A stretch of 36,022 bases of DNA from positions 1 to 36,022 of the forward strand of contig JAYYOR010000012.1 of NCBI GenBank assembly GCA_036130055.1, written 5' to 3'. A program made the translations under genes and the position numbers. The DNA comes from TMED69 sp036130055 (lineage in GTDB: Bacteria; Pseudomonadota; Gammaproteobacteria; Ga0077536). Of this stretch, positions 1-7,675 are shown piece after piece (the stretch's first letter is position 1; every line of letters begins with the position of its first letter). The notes below the pieces were generated by a model. The model searched no databases and had not been told where the DNA came from. It worked only from the letters and a program-made list of their open reading frames with translations.

Positions 1-2
1 TC

Positions 3-383
3 TTAAAAGCAGAGCAAGAGATTCGCCCTATTACTCATAATTTTAAAAGATTGGGCTGGGATGAAGCCATCGGTTGCTCAGGCACCATTTTAGCTATAGA
101 GAGAATAGTAACTGCGAACGGCTGGGGCAAACAATATATAATTAAAGATAGTCTTGAGAAACTTATAGACTTACTGATTAAGGTAAGGCATTGCAATAAC
201 CTAAATCTAAAAATGATATCTGACGAAAGAAAAAAAATATTGGCCGGGGGATTAACAATCTTATACACCCTGTTCAATGAGTTAAAAATTGAAAAAATGG
301 AAATCAATCGGAATGCACTGAGAGAAGGTTTGCTTTATGAACTAACGAGCCAAGATAATAAAATCGATAAATTAAATATTTAA
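3..383 (+). CDS. ppx: Ppx/GppA phosphatase family protein, 3' part only
   Basis: The gene enters from the left edge of the window, so only the C-terminal ~126 codons are visible. The reading frame is open from base 3, and I see no reason to start it inside the window. The GCSGTI stretch followed by an AGGLTIL segment and an ALREGLLYEL end is typical of the second actin-like (ASKHA) domain of exopolyphosphatase / guanosine pentaphosphate phosphohydrolase. Family members hydrolyse polyphosphate or pppGpp in the cytoplasm. The protein ends soon after this domain, so it appears to be the short form that lacks the C-terminal HD-like domain of E. coli Ppx. A stem-loop follows at 413-441. Ppx versus GppA cannot be decided from this fragment. 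Confidence 0.85.
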   Translation, partial: LKAEQEIRPITHNFKRLGWDEAIGCSGTILAIERIVTANGWGKQYIIKDSLEKLIDLLIKVRHCNNLNLKMISDERKKILAGGLTILYTLFNELKIEKMEINRNALREGLLYELTSQDNKIDKLNI

Positions 384-412
384 TGCTGATTATCGTTCTT
401 CAAACCAGCTCC

Positions 413-441
413 TCCTACCCCTTCAGGAAATAAGGGGAGGA
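413..441 (+). terminator. Stem-loop downstream of the Ppx/GppA gene
   Basis: CCCCTT (418-423) pairs with AAGGGG (432-437) and TCCT (413-416) with AGGA (438-441), leaving one bulged A and an 8-nt loop. No clear T-run follows, so this may stabilise the 3' end of the transcript or be a weak terminator rather than a classical intrinsic one. Confidence 0.35.
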
Positions 442-591
442 CCTATCGGGAAAAGTTTTAAGATTAGTTATCAATAAACGCTTAACTTAGTATCTAAAAT
501 ACTTAACTCTTATCGTGATATCATCTACAATTAAATAAGCAATATAGCTAAGGCGTTTATATAGTATTGATTTAGATAGGTTTGGTAGTTT

Positions 592-645
592 TAGAGCAGG
601 GGACTGAAAATCCCTGTGTCGGCAGTTCGATTCTGTCCCTGGCCA
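592..645 (+). pseudogene. tRNA-Phe (GAA) 3' remnant, 5' half decayed
   Basis: The anticodon stem-loop is intact: GGGGA pairs with TCCCT around loop CTGAAAA, anticodon GAA. The variable region GTGTC, a T arm (GGCAG / TTCGATT loop / CTGTC) and the 3' acceptor strand CCTGGCC plus discriminator A (645) are all present. The matching 5' acceptor strand GGCCAGG and the 5' D-stem GCTC are missing. The sequence at 573-591 only vaguely recalls a tRNA 5' half, and CCA is not encoded (CAT follows). It therefore cannot fold as a full tRNA. Remnants of this kind commonly mark integration sites, because integrases often use tRNA 3' ends. I see no integrase and no second copy in the window. Confidence 0.7.
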
Positions 646-811
646 CATCTTCTTCCCTAAATCAATAATCTTTGCGATTGCCATATCAATTCTCGAGGAT
701 GTTACAACAATGAAACCAAAAACGGCAAATGGAAAGTCTTTTTGAAGGATCAAAGAAAACGGTACTGGGAACATGAGAGATGGGCTGACAGGCAAAGAAC
801 GCTGGTAAAAA

Positions 812-1627
812 TTGAAAAATTTATTCAAGATTAAAATAGGAAGTGTTTCAATCAGACTTCCTTCTGCTCGGCTAATTTGCTCAGCAATTTTTCTTATTTT
901 TTCAATTAAATGCTTTTCCTTTTTAGTTGGAGACTCAATGGTCCAATCTCTATCGGAAAAAAACTGGCAAAAAATGAAAAAGTATTTATCTGTTTCAAGT
1001 GATCTAACAAAGAAATCCCAACTCATTTGCGTATCTCGTCAAATTATAAGACAGCTTGAAACTCCTTTCATAGATTATGATTGGGATATCGAGCTTTTTG
1101 ACAACCCGGATGCAAATGCCTTCGCTCTAGCTGGAGGGAAAATCGGTGTTTATACGGGTATATTTGATTTGATAAAGAATGAGGATGAACTTGCTGTAAT
1201 TATAGGGCATGAGATTGCACACATTACAAAAGCTCACTCTAAAAAGGATGTAAATAGAAAAATTATTCTTGGTGTAGGAGCAGCAGCAGTTACCGCTGCT
1301 ACGAGAGATGAGAACCCAAATAGTCAAGCATCTATCCAAACAATGACGAAATTAATTTCAAGCTTTGGATTAAATCTTCCTTTTGAACGTCTTCAAGAAA
1401 CTGAGGCAGACAGAGAGGGTCTTCGTTTAATGGCAAAAGCTGGATTTAATCCACTTGCTAGCCTGGACTTCTGGAAAAAAATGGAACAACAAAAGGACGG
1501 ACTAAAAATAGAGTTTCTTAGTACTCATCCCCTTTACAAAAACCGCAGAAAAATAATCGCAAATAATTTAGAAGAACCCCTTGGTATCTATCTATCGCAA
1601 AAAGCAAATAAACAGTGTATGTTTTAA
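812..1627 (+). CDS. M48-family zinc metalloprotease
   Basis: A 271-residue protein with the zinc-protease signature HEIAH at residues 133-137 and a downstream ETEAD segment (196-200) that should carry the third zinc ligand. It resembles the LoiP/YcaL/Oma1-type M48 proteases that act in the bacterial envelope. The N-terminus has a basic stretch and one hydrophobic segment (about 20-40), suggesting a signal anchor or signal peptide that faces the domain to the periplasm. The start is uncertain: TTG at 812 is the only start codon upstream of the hydrophobic segment, it has no convincing Shine-Dalgarno, and the next ATG would remove that segment. A gap of ~40 bp precedes the BVMO gene. Expected role: turnover of damaged envelope proteins. 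Confidence 0.85.
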   Translation: MKNLFKIKIGSVSIRLPSARLICSAIFLIFSIKCFSFLVGDSMVQSLSEKNWQKMKKYLSVSSDLTKKSQLICVSRQIIRQLETPFIDYDWDIELFDNPDANAFALAGGKIGVYTGIFDLIKNEDELAVIIGHEIAHITKAHSKKDVNRKIILGVGAAAVTAATRDENPNSQASIQTMTKLISSFGLNLPFERLQETEADREGLRLMAKAGFNPLASLDFWKKMEQQKDGLKIEFLSTHPLYKNRRKIIANNLEEPLGIYLSQKANKQCMF

Positions 1628-1666
1628 GTAAGTATGTGACCAACAAATATTTAATGAGGAATAAAC

Positions 1667-3490
1667 ATGTCTAAAATCGATCAACCCCTGTCCGAAACGG
1701 TACTAGGATTCGATCCCAATGAGCTGAGCCGGCGCTACGAAAAGGAGCGAGAAAAGCGTATTCGTCCGGACGCCGAGGCCCAATACCTACAGGTATCAAA
1801 TGATTCTCTTTTTTCCAACAAATATTTAGAAGAAGATCCCTACAGCAAAAAGGTTGAACGGGCCCCAATGAAGGATAAGCGAGAAATTATTATAGTCGGA
1901 GGCGGTTGGGTTGGTATGTTAACCGCTGCTAGGCTGATTGAAAATGGAGTCCGTGATTTTCGCATTATTGAGAGTGGTAGTGACTTTGGTGGCACCTGGT
2001 ACTGGAATCGTTATCCTGGAGCACAATGTGATATTGAGTCTTATAGTTATCTGCCGCTTTTAGAAGAGACGGGGTACATACCTAAGCTTAGATTCTCGTA
2101 TGCTCCGGAAATATTTGAGCACGCGCAACGCATAGGCAAACATTTCAATCTTTACAAAGACGCGGTGTTTCAAACCTGGGTAACGGAGTTACGCTGGCTT
2201 GAAGACGATTCAATGTGGCTAGTTTCAACTAATCGAGGGGATAAAATGCGCGCTCGTCATGTTTGCCTTGGCACAGGACCGGTGAACCGACCGCGTTTAC
2301 CAGGAATACCTGGCGTTGAAAAATATAAAGGTCATTCATTTCATACATGTCGTTGGGACTATAAATACACAGGCGGAAACTCTGAGGGTGGGCTCGAAGG
2401 TTTGACTGACAAAACTGTTGGAATTATTGGGACCGGCGCGACAGCAGTACAATGCATTCCTGCCTTAGGTGAGTGGGCAAAGCAGCTTTTTGTTTTTCAA
2501 CGTACACCATCCTCTGTGGATGTTCGCAATAATGCGAAGACAGATCTGAAATGGGCGGCCAATCTTAAACCCGGATGGCAGAAAGAACGACAAAAGAAAT
2601 TTGGTGAGGCCTTTTTAGGCGGCTCGATCGATCCGGCTTTCATAGACGATGGCTGGACACGATTAACACGCAATTTACTTGATTTGACTAACAAGGCCGA
2701 CGGAAAAATCAATGACCTTATGCAACTCGCCGATTTCAAAACAATGGAGGAAATCAGAGGTATTGTTGACGATACCGTCAAAAATCCTCAAGTCGCAAGC
2801 AAGTTAAAAGCTTACTATAATCAGTTCTGCAAACGACCGACTTTTAATGACTTTTATCTTGATACCTTCAATCGGTCAAACGTCGAACTTGTCGATGTAA
2901 GCTCCACCCAGGGTGTAGAAGCTATAAATGAAAAAGGGATAATAGCTAATGGAAAGGAATACGAAGTCGACTGCATTGTTTATGCTAGCGGTTTCGAAAT
3001 TACTTCGAGCTACGAAAGACGGCTAGGCATTCCAGTCTTCGGTATCGAGGGCAAATCAATTTACAAACATTGGCAAGAGGGCATGCGTACGATGCATGGC
3101 CTTATGGTAAGCGGCTTTCCAAATCTATATTTATGCGGAGGCGGATTTGTATTCCAGTTAGGGGCCAACTATGCCCATGGAATTGATGTACAAGCAAGCC
3201 AAATAGCCTATACAATTAGTCAATTACTTAATCGTGGCATCAAATCCGCAAACGTTTCTAGTGATGCCGAAGAGCGTTGGATAGCCGATCAACTGCAAGC
3301 CAGCGGCTCAGGTATCTTTCTTGGGGGATCTCCGGACACTTGCACGCCCGGGTACTATAATCAGGAAGGCACTGCTAAGCGCTACCGCGATGTTAAACGG
3401 GAGACATATGGGAAAGGCGTTGGAGCCTACATTAAATTACTGCGGCAATGGCGCGAAGAAGGTAAGTTAGAAGGACTCGAATTGAATTAG
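1667..3490 (+). CDS. Baeyer-Villiger monooxygenase (flavin-dependent, type I)
   Basis: A 607-residue FAD/NADPH-dependent monooxygenase. The first Rossmann motif GGGWVG is at about 78-83 and the second, GTGATA, at about 255-260. Between them is the BVMO fingerprint Y-x-G-x3-H-x3-W-D at 220-231, which separates these enzymes from plain flavin monooxygenases. The GGTWYWNRYPGA block (~108-119) is also typical. The ~70-residue N-terminal extension before the FAD domain matches the longer BVMO class rather than the ~540-residue cyclohexanone type. Type I BVMOs insert oxygen into ketones to give esters or lactones; the substrate cannot be read from sequence. GAGGAA precedes the ATG. The gene is richer in G+C than its neighbours (60-base row 2221-2280 is 50% G+C) and stands alone, which suggests recent acquisition. 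Confidence 0.92.
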   Translation: MSKIDQPLSETVLGFDPNELSRRYEKEREKRIRPDAEAQYLQVSNDSLFSNKYLEEDPYSKKVERAPMKDKREIIIVGGGWVGMLTAARLIENGVRDFRIIESGSDFGGTWYWNRYPGAQCDIESYSYLPLLEETGYIPKLRFSYAPEIFEHAQRIGKHFNLYKDAVFQTWVTELRWLEDDSMWLVSTNRGDKMRARHVCLGTGPVNRPRLPGIPGVEKYKGHSFHTCRWDYKYTGGNSEGGLEGLTDKTVGIIGTGATAVQCIPALGEWAKQLFVFQRTPSSVDVRNNAKTDLKWAANLKPGWQKERQKKFGEAFLGGSIDPAFIDDGWTRLTRNLLDLTNKADGKINDLMQLADFKTMEEIRGIVDDTVKNPQVASKLKAYYNQFCKRPTFNDFYLDTFNRSNVELVDVSSTQGVEAINEKGIIANGKEYEVDCIVYASGFEITSSYERRLGIPVFGIEGKSIYKHWQEGMRTMHGLMVSGFPNLYLCGGGFVFQLGANYAHGIDVQASQIAYTISQLLNRGIKSANVSSDAEERWIADQLQASGSGIFLGGSPDTCTPGYYNQEGTAKRYRDVKRETYGKGVGAYIKLLRQWREEGKLEGLELN

Positions 3491-3807
3491 GTTCAATTTG
3501 GTAACCTTATGGAGCGGTTCACAGCCACTGCGAACACTGTAAGCACGGTCTCACTCAAACCTTTAGATCGTAAACAGTCTTAGCATATATTAGTCCAATC
3601 ACAAACGGGGTAACGTCGACAAATCTTTGGGTTGGAAAATTCGAAAGCAGTCGAAAAAAAATTGTATTTTTCAATCGATTCAAGCCAGCGCACTTTTTAA
3701 AAAATTATTTTATTGACTTAATACAAAAATAATTCTACGCATTTGGACTTACGATGTAACCGAATTTGATTTATAATACAAATTCATAATTTAATGAAAA
3801 AACGTTA
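3491..3807. other. Intergenic region upstream of panD
   Basis: About 317 bp without a supported gene. The right end contains the likely panD promoter (-10 near 3772). The left part has no clear terminator for the BVMO gene, no RNA fold I can support and no start codon followed by a credible frame. The base composition shifts back from the mixed composition of the BVMO gene to strongly AT-rich. Confidence 0.5.
3749..3777 (+). promoter_or_regulatory. Putative sigma70 promoter for panD-apbE operon
   Basis: A perfect -10 hexamer TATAAT lies at 3772-3777, about 30 bp before the panD ATG. The -35 at 17-bp spacing (TTACGA, 3749-3754) is poor, so the promoter may need an activator. TTGACT at about 3714 is a better hexamer but lacks a good -10 at the right distance. 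Confidence 0.4.
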
Positions 3808-4146
3808 ATGATCTCGGTATTAAAATCAAAAATTCATCGCGCTGTAGTTACAGAATGTGACCTAAATTATGAAGGATCAATTTCAATCGATGAGGGATGG
3901 TTGGATATAGTTAATATTCGAGAGTACGAACAAGTAGATGTTTTAAACATTACTAACGGCAATAGATTCACAACTTATGCTATCAAAGCCAAAAAAGGAA
4001 GCAAAAAAATCGGGATTAACGGAGCAGCTGCGCGCTTAACCAGCGTTGAAGACTTAGTAATAATATTATCTTATAGATTTATTGAAGAGAATCAAGCAAC
4101 ACCTACACCAAAAATTTTTATACCGGAGCGCGTTGATAGGACCTAG
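3808..4146 (+). CDS. panD: Aspartate 1-decarboxylase, pyruvoyl-dependent
   Basis: A 112-residue protein of the expected size. PanD converts L-aspartate to beta-alanine for pantothenate and CoA. The proenzyme cleaves itself between Gly and Ser to form the pyruvoyl cofactor, and here the site is Y-E-G23-S24. The LKSKIHRA N-terminus, VTNGxRFTTY-type region, INGAAARL block and LVIILSYR segment match the family. The other pantothenate genes are not in the window. The stop codon (TAG, 4144-4146) is in the same frame as the following apbE and only two codons before its TTG start, so the two genes are almost certainly cotranscribed. The functional link with a flavin-transfer gene is not obvious. Confidence 0.93.
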   Translation: MISVLKSKIHRAVVTECDLNYEGSISIDEGWLDIVNIREYEQVDVLNITNGNRFTTYAIKAKKGSKKIGINGAAARLTSVEDLVIILSYRFIEENQATPTPKIFIPERVDRT

Positions 4147-4152
4147 TATAGA

Positions 4153-4986
4153 TTGGAAAGTTTAACTCGCATAAAGCCGATACTTGGGACTTATGTTTCA
4201 ATCGCAGTGACAGCCGTCGCTAGCCGTGAGGAACTTATTAAAGTGACAGAGGCTGCTTACCGTGAAATTTACAGAATTCATGAATTAATGTCATTCCAAG
4301 AGATAAACAGTGAAATTACTAAGATCAATCTTCACGCCTTCAAACATCCATTAAAAATTTCAGAAGATACATATCTAGTTGTTAAGACAGCTCTCGACAT
4401 GAGCAAAAGTACCGATGGAGTATTCGATATCTCTTGTGGTGGTGCAATGGTACTGCAAAAAAAATTACCCGATCATGGATTTGTAATTGACAAAAAAAGC
4501 AAATGGGATGATATTCAACTCGATTTTGGAGAAATTTTTTTTAACAAACCGTTAGCTATTGATGTCAGCGGACTTGCCAAAGGCTATGCTGTCGATCAAG
4601 CCTACAAACGCATGATCTCGATGTTATCCAGGCAAAAAGAACAAATAGAAATTTGTATAAATGCTGGTGGTGATCTTAAACAGACCCCTTGGCAAGATAA
4701 AAAAATAAAAATCAAAGAATTAGGAAACCCGGGCGATGCTGAAGCTTACGTAAAAATGCGTGATTCTAGTGTTGCGACATCAAGCGGAGCACACAGTTCA
4801 TTTATCATCCAAAACGGAAAAAATATTTGCAACAAAAATAGATCGGTCAGTGTTTTTGCACCTTCATGTATGATTGCAGATGCATTGACAAAGGTCTTAT
4901 ATGCTAATCCGCAAGCGCTTCCTAAAGACAAAACGTATACTAGTTGTGTAGTAATTGAAAACGGTAAAAGTCAATGGTTGGAATAG
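4153..4986 (+). CDS. apbE: FAD:protein FMN transferase (ApbE family), no signal peptide
   Basis: A 277-residue ApbE-family enzyme, which moves FMN from FAD onto a Thr/Ser of a target protein. Seen: N-terminal M-x-T-like region with LGTYVSI, the DVSGLAKGYAVD block (137-148), NAGGD (170-174) and an ATSSGAH segment. The TTG at 4153 must be at or near the true start because an in-frame stop (panD TAG, 4144-4146) lies just upstream, so no signal peptide or lipobox can be missing. Most characterised ApbE proteins are exported lipoproteins, so this one probably acts in the cytoplasm. The likely client is the Tat-type FMN-binding protein at 6973-7533. It abuts the membrane-protein gene at 4988. Confidence 0.9.
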   Translation: MESLTRIKPILGTYVSIAVTAVASREELIKVTEAAYREIYRIHELMSFQEINSEITKINLHAFKHPLKISEDTYLVVKTALDMSKSTDGVFDISCGGAMVLQKKLPDHGFVIDKKSKWDDIQLDFGEIFFNKPLAIDVSGLAKGYAVDQAYKRMISMLSRQKEQIEICINAGGDLKQTPWQDKKIKIKELGNPGDAEAYVKMRDSSVATSSGAHSSFIIQNGKNICNKNRSVSVFAPSCMIADALTKVLYANPQALPKDKTYTSCVVIENGKSQWLE

Positions 4987-4987
4987 A

Positions 4988-5431
4988 ATGCAAATAGGAG
5001 TCCGCTTACCAAAAATAATAAAAAATTCTATTTACGGATTATTTTTAATTTCATTAGTTACTGGATATACATTTTTTATCCTAAACCAATTTATAGTTAT
5101 CGAGGGACCGTTCGGTCCTCAAAAACATCCACTACAAAAGTATTTTTTAATGACCCATGGTGCTTCGGCATTTCTAATAATGACACTTTTTGGTGCCATG
5201 CTTGCTGCCCACGTGCCTAAAACCTGGCATCTAGGAAAAAATAAGATTACTGGGGTTTTTTTAATCGCAGTCATAGCTTCTCAAATGATCACAGCTTACT
5301 GTTTATATTACTTAGTGCTAGGAGATTATAGAATCTATTTAATCTATACACATTTGATTACAGGATCCTTACTACCAATTGTCCTACTTGCTCATCTTTA
5401 CCGTAAAATAAAAAAGAGAAATTTAATATAA
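4988..5431 (+). CDS. Four-helix membrane protein with paired histidines, possible cytochrome b
   Basis: A start at the ATG at 4988, just after the apbE stop, gives 147 residues; a longer in-frame start would overlap apbE. Four hydrophobic segments are evident. Histidines fall in or at the edges of helices: MTHG, AAHV, YTHL and LAHL. This pattern would allow bis-heme ligation as in small cytochrome b or DUF4405-like proteins. Such His-bearing membrane proteins are known partners of flavinylated FMN-binding proteins in extracytosolic electron-transfer clusters. Heme binding here is inferred from helix and His placement only; no named family is certain. It sits between apbE and the DUF6607 gene with short gaps, so it belongs to the same operon. 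Confidence 0.6.
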   Translation: MQIGVRLPKIIKNSIYGLFLISLVTGYTFFILNQFIVIEGPFGPQKHPLQKYFLMTHGASAFLIMTLFGAMLAAHVPKTWHLGKNKITGVFLIAVIASQMITAYCLYYLVLGDYRIYLIYTHLITGSLLPIVLLAHLYRKIKKRNLI

Positions 5432-5444
5432 AGGCCTAAATATT

Positions 5445-6554
5445 ATGAGAATTTTGTTTTTACTTACAATATTACCATTCCTGTTTTTTAACTCTACAGT
5501 AAACGCAAAAGAGGTTGAAAAACAAGAACAAAAACAATTTACTTTTAGCTGGCAATTTATCGATAGCGATACAATGAAACCAAGAGGTGGAACCACAAAA
5601 GGAAAAAAAATCGATCTAAGCCCTCGTAGTTATAAGGATTGGCGTAATGATAGAGATTCAAAGGAGAGCAAATATGAAAAGGATTTAGTTGCTATAATGT
5701 CGCTCACTGGCATGTATCGAGTTTCCTTTGATTTTCTTGAAACAATTGTTTTTGAGAACGATACAAAACCTGACGTACCCTATCAATCTTGGGGCACGGA
5801 GTACATATTTCCTATCGAAGTAAAAGAAAACTTTGTGTCATTACAGCACATACTTGTAATGGAATTTCAATCAGACGAAATGAAACCTTACGTAATGAAA
5901 CACTGGAGAGAAGATTGGACCTATGAGGACCAATCAATGCTTGTTTATACCGACTCAAAAAATTGGAAAAATCGTTCTTTGGATAAAAAATTGTCGAGAG
6001 GAAAATGGACTCAAGCGGTTTTTCAAGTCGATGATAGTCCGCGTTATGAGGGCTATGGCAAATGGTCTCACAATAAAACCTATTCAGCATGGATGAGTAA
6101 TTCCACGCTCAGACCTCTTCCACGAAGAGAGTTTAGTGTTAGGGATGACTACGACATCTTGAAAGGTCATAACCGAGTTACTATTACACCCCAAGGCTGG
6201 GTTCATGAAGAGGATAACCTCAAGGTGAAAGTTTCCGGGTCAGATTCAGAAAAAATTCACACTTTCAAAGCACGTGAAATAGGGGTCGCAAGATACGAGA
6301 AGATCAAAAACTTTCGGACCAGTCCTGCCTTAAAATACTGGGAATCGACGAAACTTTTTTGGGCCGACGTCAGAAATGAATGGCAATCGATTGTGGAATC
6401 TACCGAGGAAATTGAAATAAAGAGCAGCTATAATGACGAGAAGTTATTTGCGATTATGTTCGCCTACGCAGCTGAATTAGAAAATGGCAAACAATACGAC
6501 CGAAGCGATTCAAAAAAGTTTGTGGCGGAAACTTTGGAAAATTTTGTAAAGTGA
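5445..6554 (+). CDS. DUF6607 family secreted protein
   Basis: A 369-residue protein with a clean signal peptide (about 1-21, ending VNA), so periplasmic or outer-membrane associated. The body matches what I recall of DUF6607: a YRVSFDFLET segment, LQHILVM, MKHWREDWTYE, then GKWTQAVFQVDDSPRYEG, PLPRREFSVRDDY and GWVHEEDN. The region is rich in Trp, Arg and acidic residues. No enzymatic activity is known to me for this family. It is the last gene of the panD-apbE-membrane protein run, 13 bp after the previous gene, and converges on the FMN-binding operon. I infer a role in the flavin/iron module, but this rests on context alone. Confidence 0.75.
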   Translation: MRILFLLTILPFLFFNSTVNAKEVEKQEQKQFTFSWQFIDSDTMKPRGGTTKGKKIDLSPRSYKDWRNDRDSKESKYEKDLVAIMSLTGMYRVSFDFLETIVFENDTKPDVPYQSWGTEYIFPIEVKENFVSLQHILVMEFQSDEMKPYVMKHWREDWTYEDQSMLVYTDSKNWKNRSLDKKLSRGKWTQAVFQVDDSPRYEGYGKWSHNKTYSAWMSNSTLRPLPRREFSVRDDYDILKGHNRVTITPQGWVHEEDNLKVKVSGSDSEKIHTFKAREIGVARYEKIKNFRTSPALKYWESTKLFWADVRNEWQSIVESTEEIEIKSSYNDEKLFAIMFAYAAELENGKQYDRSDSKKFVAETLENFVK

Positions 6555-6594
6555 AAAGCTATCTTCGCATGACTTGGCTGCCAACTACAAAATA

Positions 6595-6614
6595 GTGCTT
6601 ATGGCATTAAGCAC
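6595..6614. terminator. Hairpin between convergent operons
   Basis: GTGCTTA (6595-6601) pairs perfectly with TAAGCAC (6608-6614) around a 6-nt loop. It lies between the stop of the DUF6607 gene and the stop of the small secreted protein gene. Read on the - strand it is followed by a T-rich stretch, so it may end both convergent transcripts. Confidence 0.45.
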
Positions 6615-6622
6615 GTAACAAG

Positions 6623-6916
6623 TTATTTAGTCAAAAAATCGCTTAAAGGCACTTGTTTAGCATCAGTCATGCACATTGCTTTATCAACTAATTTAAAGGT
6701 GTAAAGATAGGCTTTGTCGCCGACCAAGCCGAGCCTACAAAAACCCTCGGATGGGTCCATATCAACGCCATCAGGGCAAACTGGTAAGTCTAGATGAGCA
6801 ATATTACTCTCAAATTCAAGATAATTTATCATACACCCAGCGTTGGGTGCTGACCATGAGCTGTTTGTAAAAGTAGCTATAAATAGTACTGCGAATAAAT
6901 ATTTTACTGTTTTCAT
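6623..6916 (-). CDS. Small secreted cysteine-containing protein, function unknown
   Basis: A 97-residue protein with a clear Sec signal peptide (hydrophobic core, cleavage near SWSA, residue ~22). The mature part of ~75 residues has four cysteines (in the segments AGCM, LPVCPDG, GFCRLG and AMCMTD), which could form two disulfides. I do not recognise the family. It is the last gene of the - strand run porin, FMN-binding protein, this gene, starting about 57 bp after the FMN-binding gene. That position suggests a periplasmic accessory to the redox module, which is inference only. Confidence 0.65.
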   Translation of the reverse strand: MKTVKYLFAVLFIATFTNSSWSAPNAGCMINYLEFESNIAHLDLPVCPDGVDMDPSEGFCRLGLVGDKAYLYTFKLVDKAMCMTDAKQVPLSDFLTK

Positions 6917-6972
6917 ATCTTTATTTAACCTTTCCCTTTATATTCTCTCAAAAAGTTGTTCTCGAATTTTTG

Positions 6973-7533
6973 TTAAACTTCGATATCACGTAATACTATG
7001 TCCCACAGATGTACTAATCTTCTGACTCCCTCGGTGATATGAACACAAGACATTGTAGCACCAGAAATATTAAGAATCTCTTTTTCATGCCTAATCTTTT
7101 GGGTATGTCCTAAACCATAGAATTGACGACGCCAATTTTCATTCACCACTGCATCCCCGTAACCCTCTCGATAAACTAAAATTTCAATCGCCTTTACAGT
7201 GCCATCCGGCTCAAGTGCTGCAGCGTAATCAATGAACTCATGCTTACCTATAACCGCGTCCAATACAAACCAGCCACCGCTTTCTGTTTTCCATATAAAC
7301 ATTTGAGTACCAAGTACCGAAATACCTGATCTCTTCTTAACAAGCTTTTTTTGTTCTCTGGTCAACTTGAGCGATATTGGTGTGAGTTTTTGATTGCCCC
7401 AGAATAGTTTGGCAGCTTCACCTGGAGTCATATAGGTTCTCGCTTCGGCGCGAGAGGTCAGGAGCAATGAGCCTCCAGCTACCGAAGCAAGACCGGTCAA
7501 AAGGGTACGAAAGAGAAACTCTCGTCTTTTCAT
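6973..7533 (-). CDS. FMN-binding domain protein with Tat signal, likely flavinylated
   Basis: A 186-residue protein. The N-terminus MKRREFL followed by a hydrophobic stretch and an ...AEA site is a twin-arginine signal. The C-terminal domain is FMN_bind-like: a YREGYGDAV segment (~121-129), WRRQFYG (~134-140) and the flavinylation motif S-G-A-T (157-160) followed by hydrophobic and Thr residues, with Thr160 the expected FMN attachment site. ApbE-family enzymes modify this motif. A Tat substrate folds before export, which fits the cytoplasmic-looking ApbE at 4153. Role: periplasmic electron carrier in an unknown redox chain. It lies between the porin gene (upstream) and the small Cys protein gene (downstream). 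Confidence 0.85.
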   Translation of the reverse strand: MKRREFLFRTLLTGLASVAGGSLLLTSRAEARTYMTPGEAAKLFWGNQKLTPISLKLTREQKKLVKKRSGISVLGTQMFIWKTESGGWFVLDAVIGKHEFIDYAAALEPDGTVKAIEILVYREGYGDAVVNENWRRQFYGLGHTQKIRHEKEILNISGATMSCVHITEGVRRLVHLWDIVLRDIEV

Positions 7534-7606
7534 ATTTTTTCAGTAACTCCAAGCTCTTAAATTTACGTATCTTTCACTGGTTGAATATGATTTAAACCGA
7601 AATTCT

Positions 7607-7648
7607 GGTTTTAGCGGGCACCATAAAAATTCATCGCCCGCTGAAACC
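7607..7648. terminator. Strong stem-loop between porin and FMN-binding genes
   Basis: A 13-bp stem with one G-T wobble (7607-7619 with 7636-7648; core AGCGGGC/GCCCGCT) and a 16-nt loop. On the transcribed - strand it follows the porin stop by about 25 bp and has no long T-run. It may protect the 3' end of an abundant porin message and partly terminate transcription before the downstream genes, giving unequal expression. Confidence 0.5.
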
Positions 7649-7675
7649 AATTATTTAACAACAACCAATTATTTA
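7645..7675. repeat. 13-bp direct repeat at the porin 3' end
   Basis: AACCAATTATTTA occurs at 7645-7657 and again at 7663-7675, an 18-bp period. The second copy contains the porin stop codon, so a short tandem duplication of the gene end is likely. Confidence 0.55.

Noticed and set aside
487..1026. 179-residue open frame on the - strand
   Set aside because: Its middle reads GTESNCRHRDFQSPAL, the well-known false protein made by translating the reverse of a tRNA-Phe; the rest is antisense to the M48 gene.
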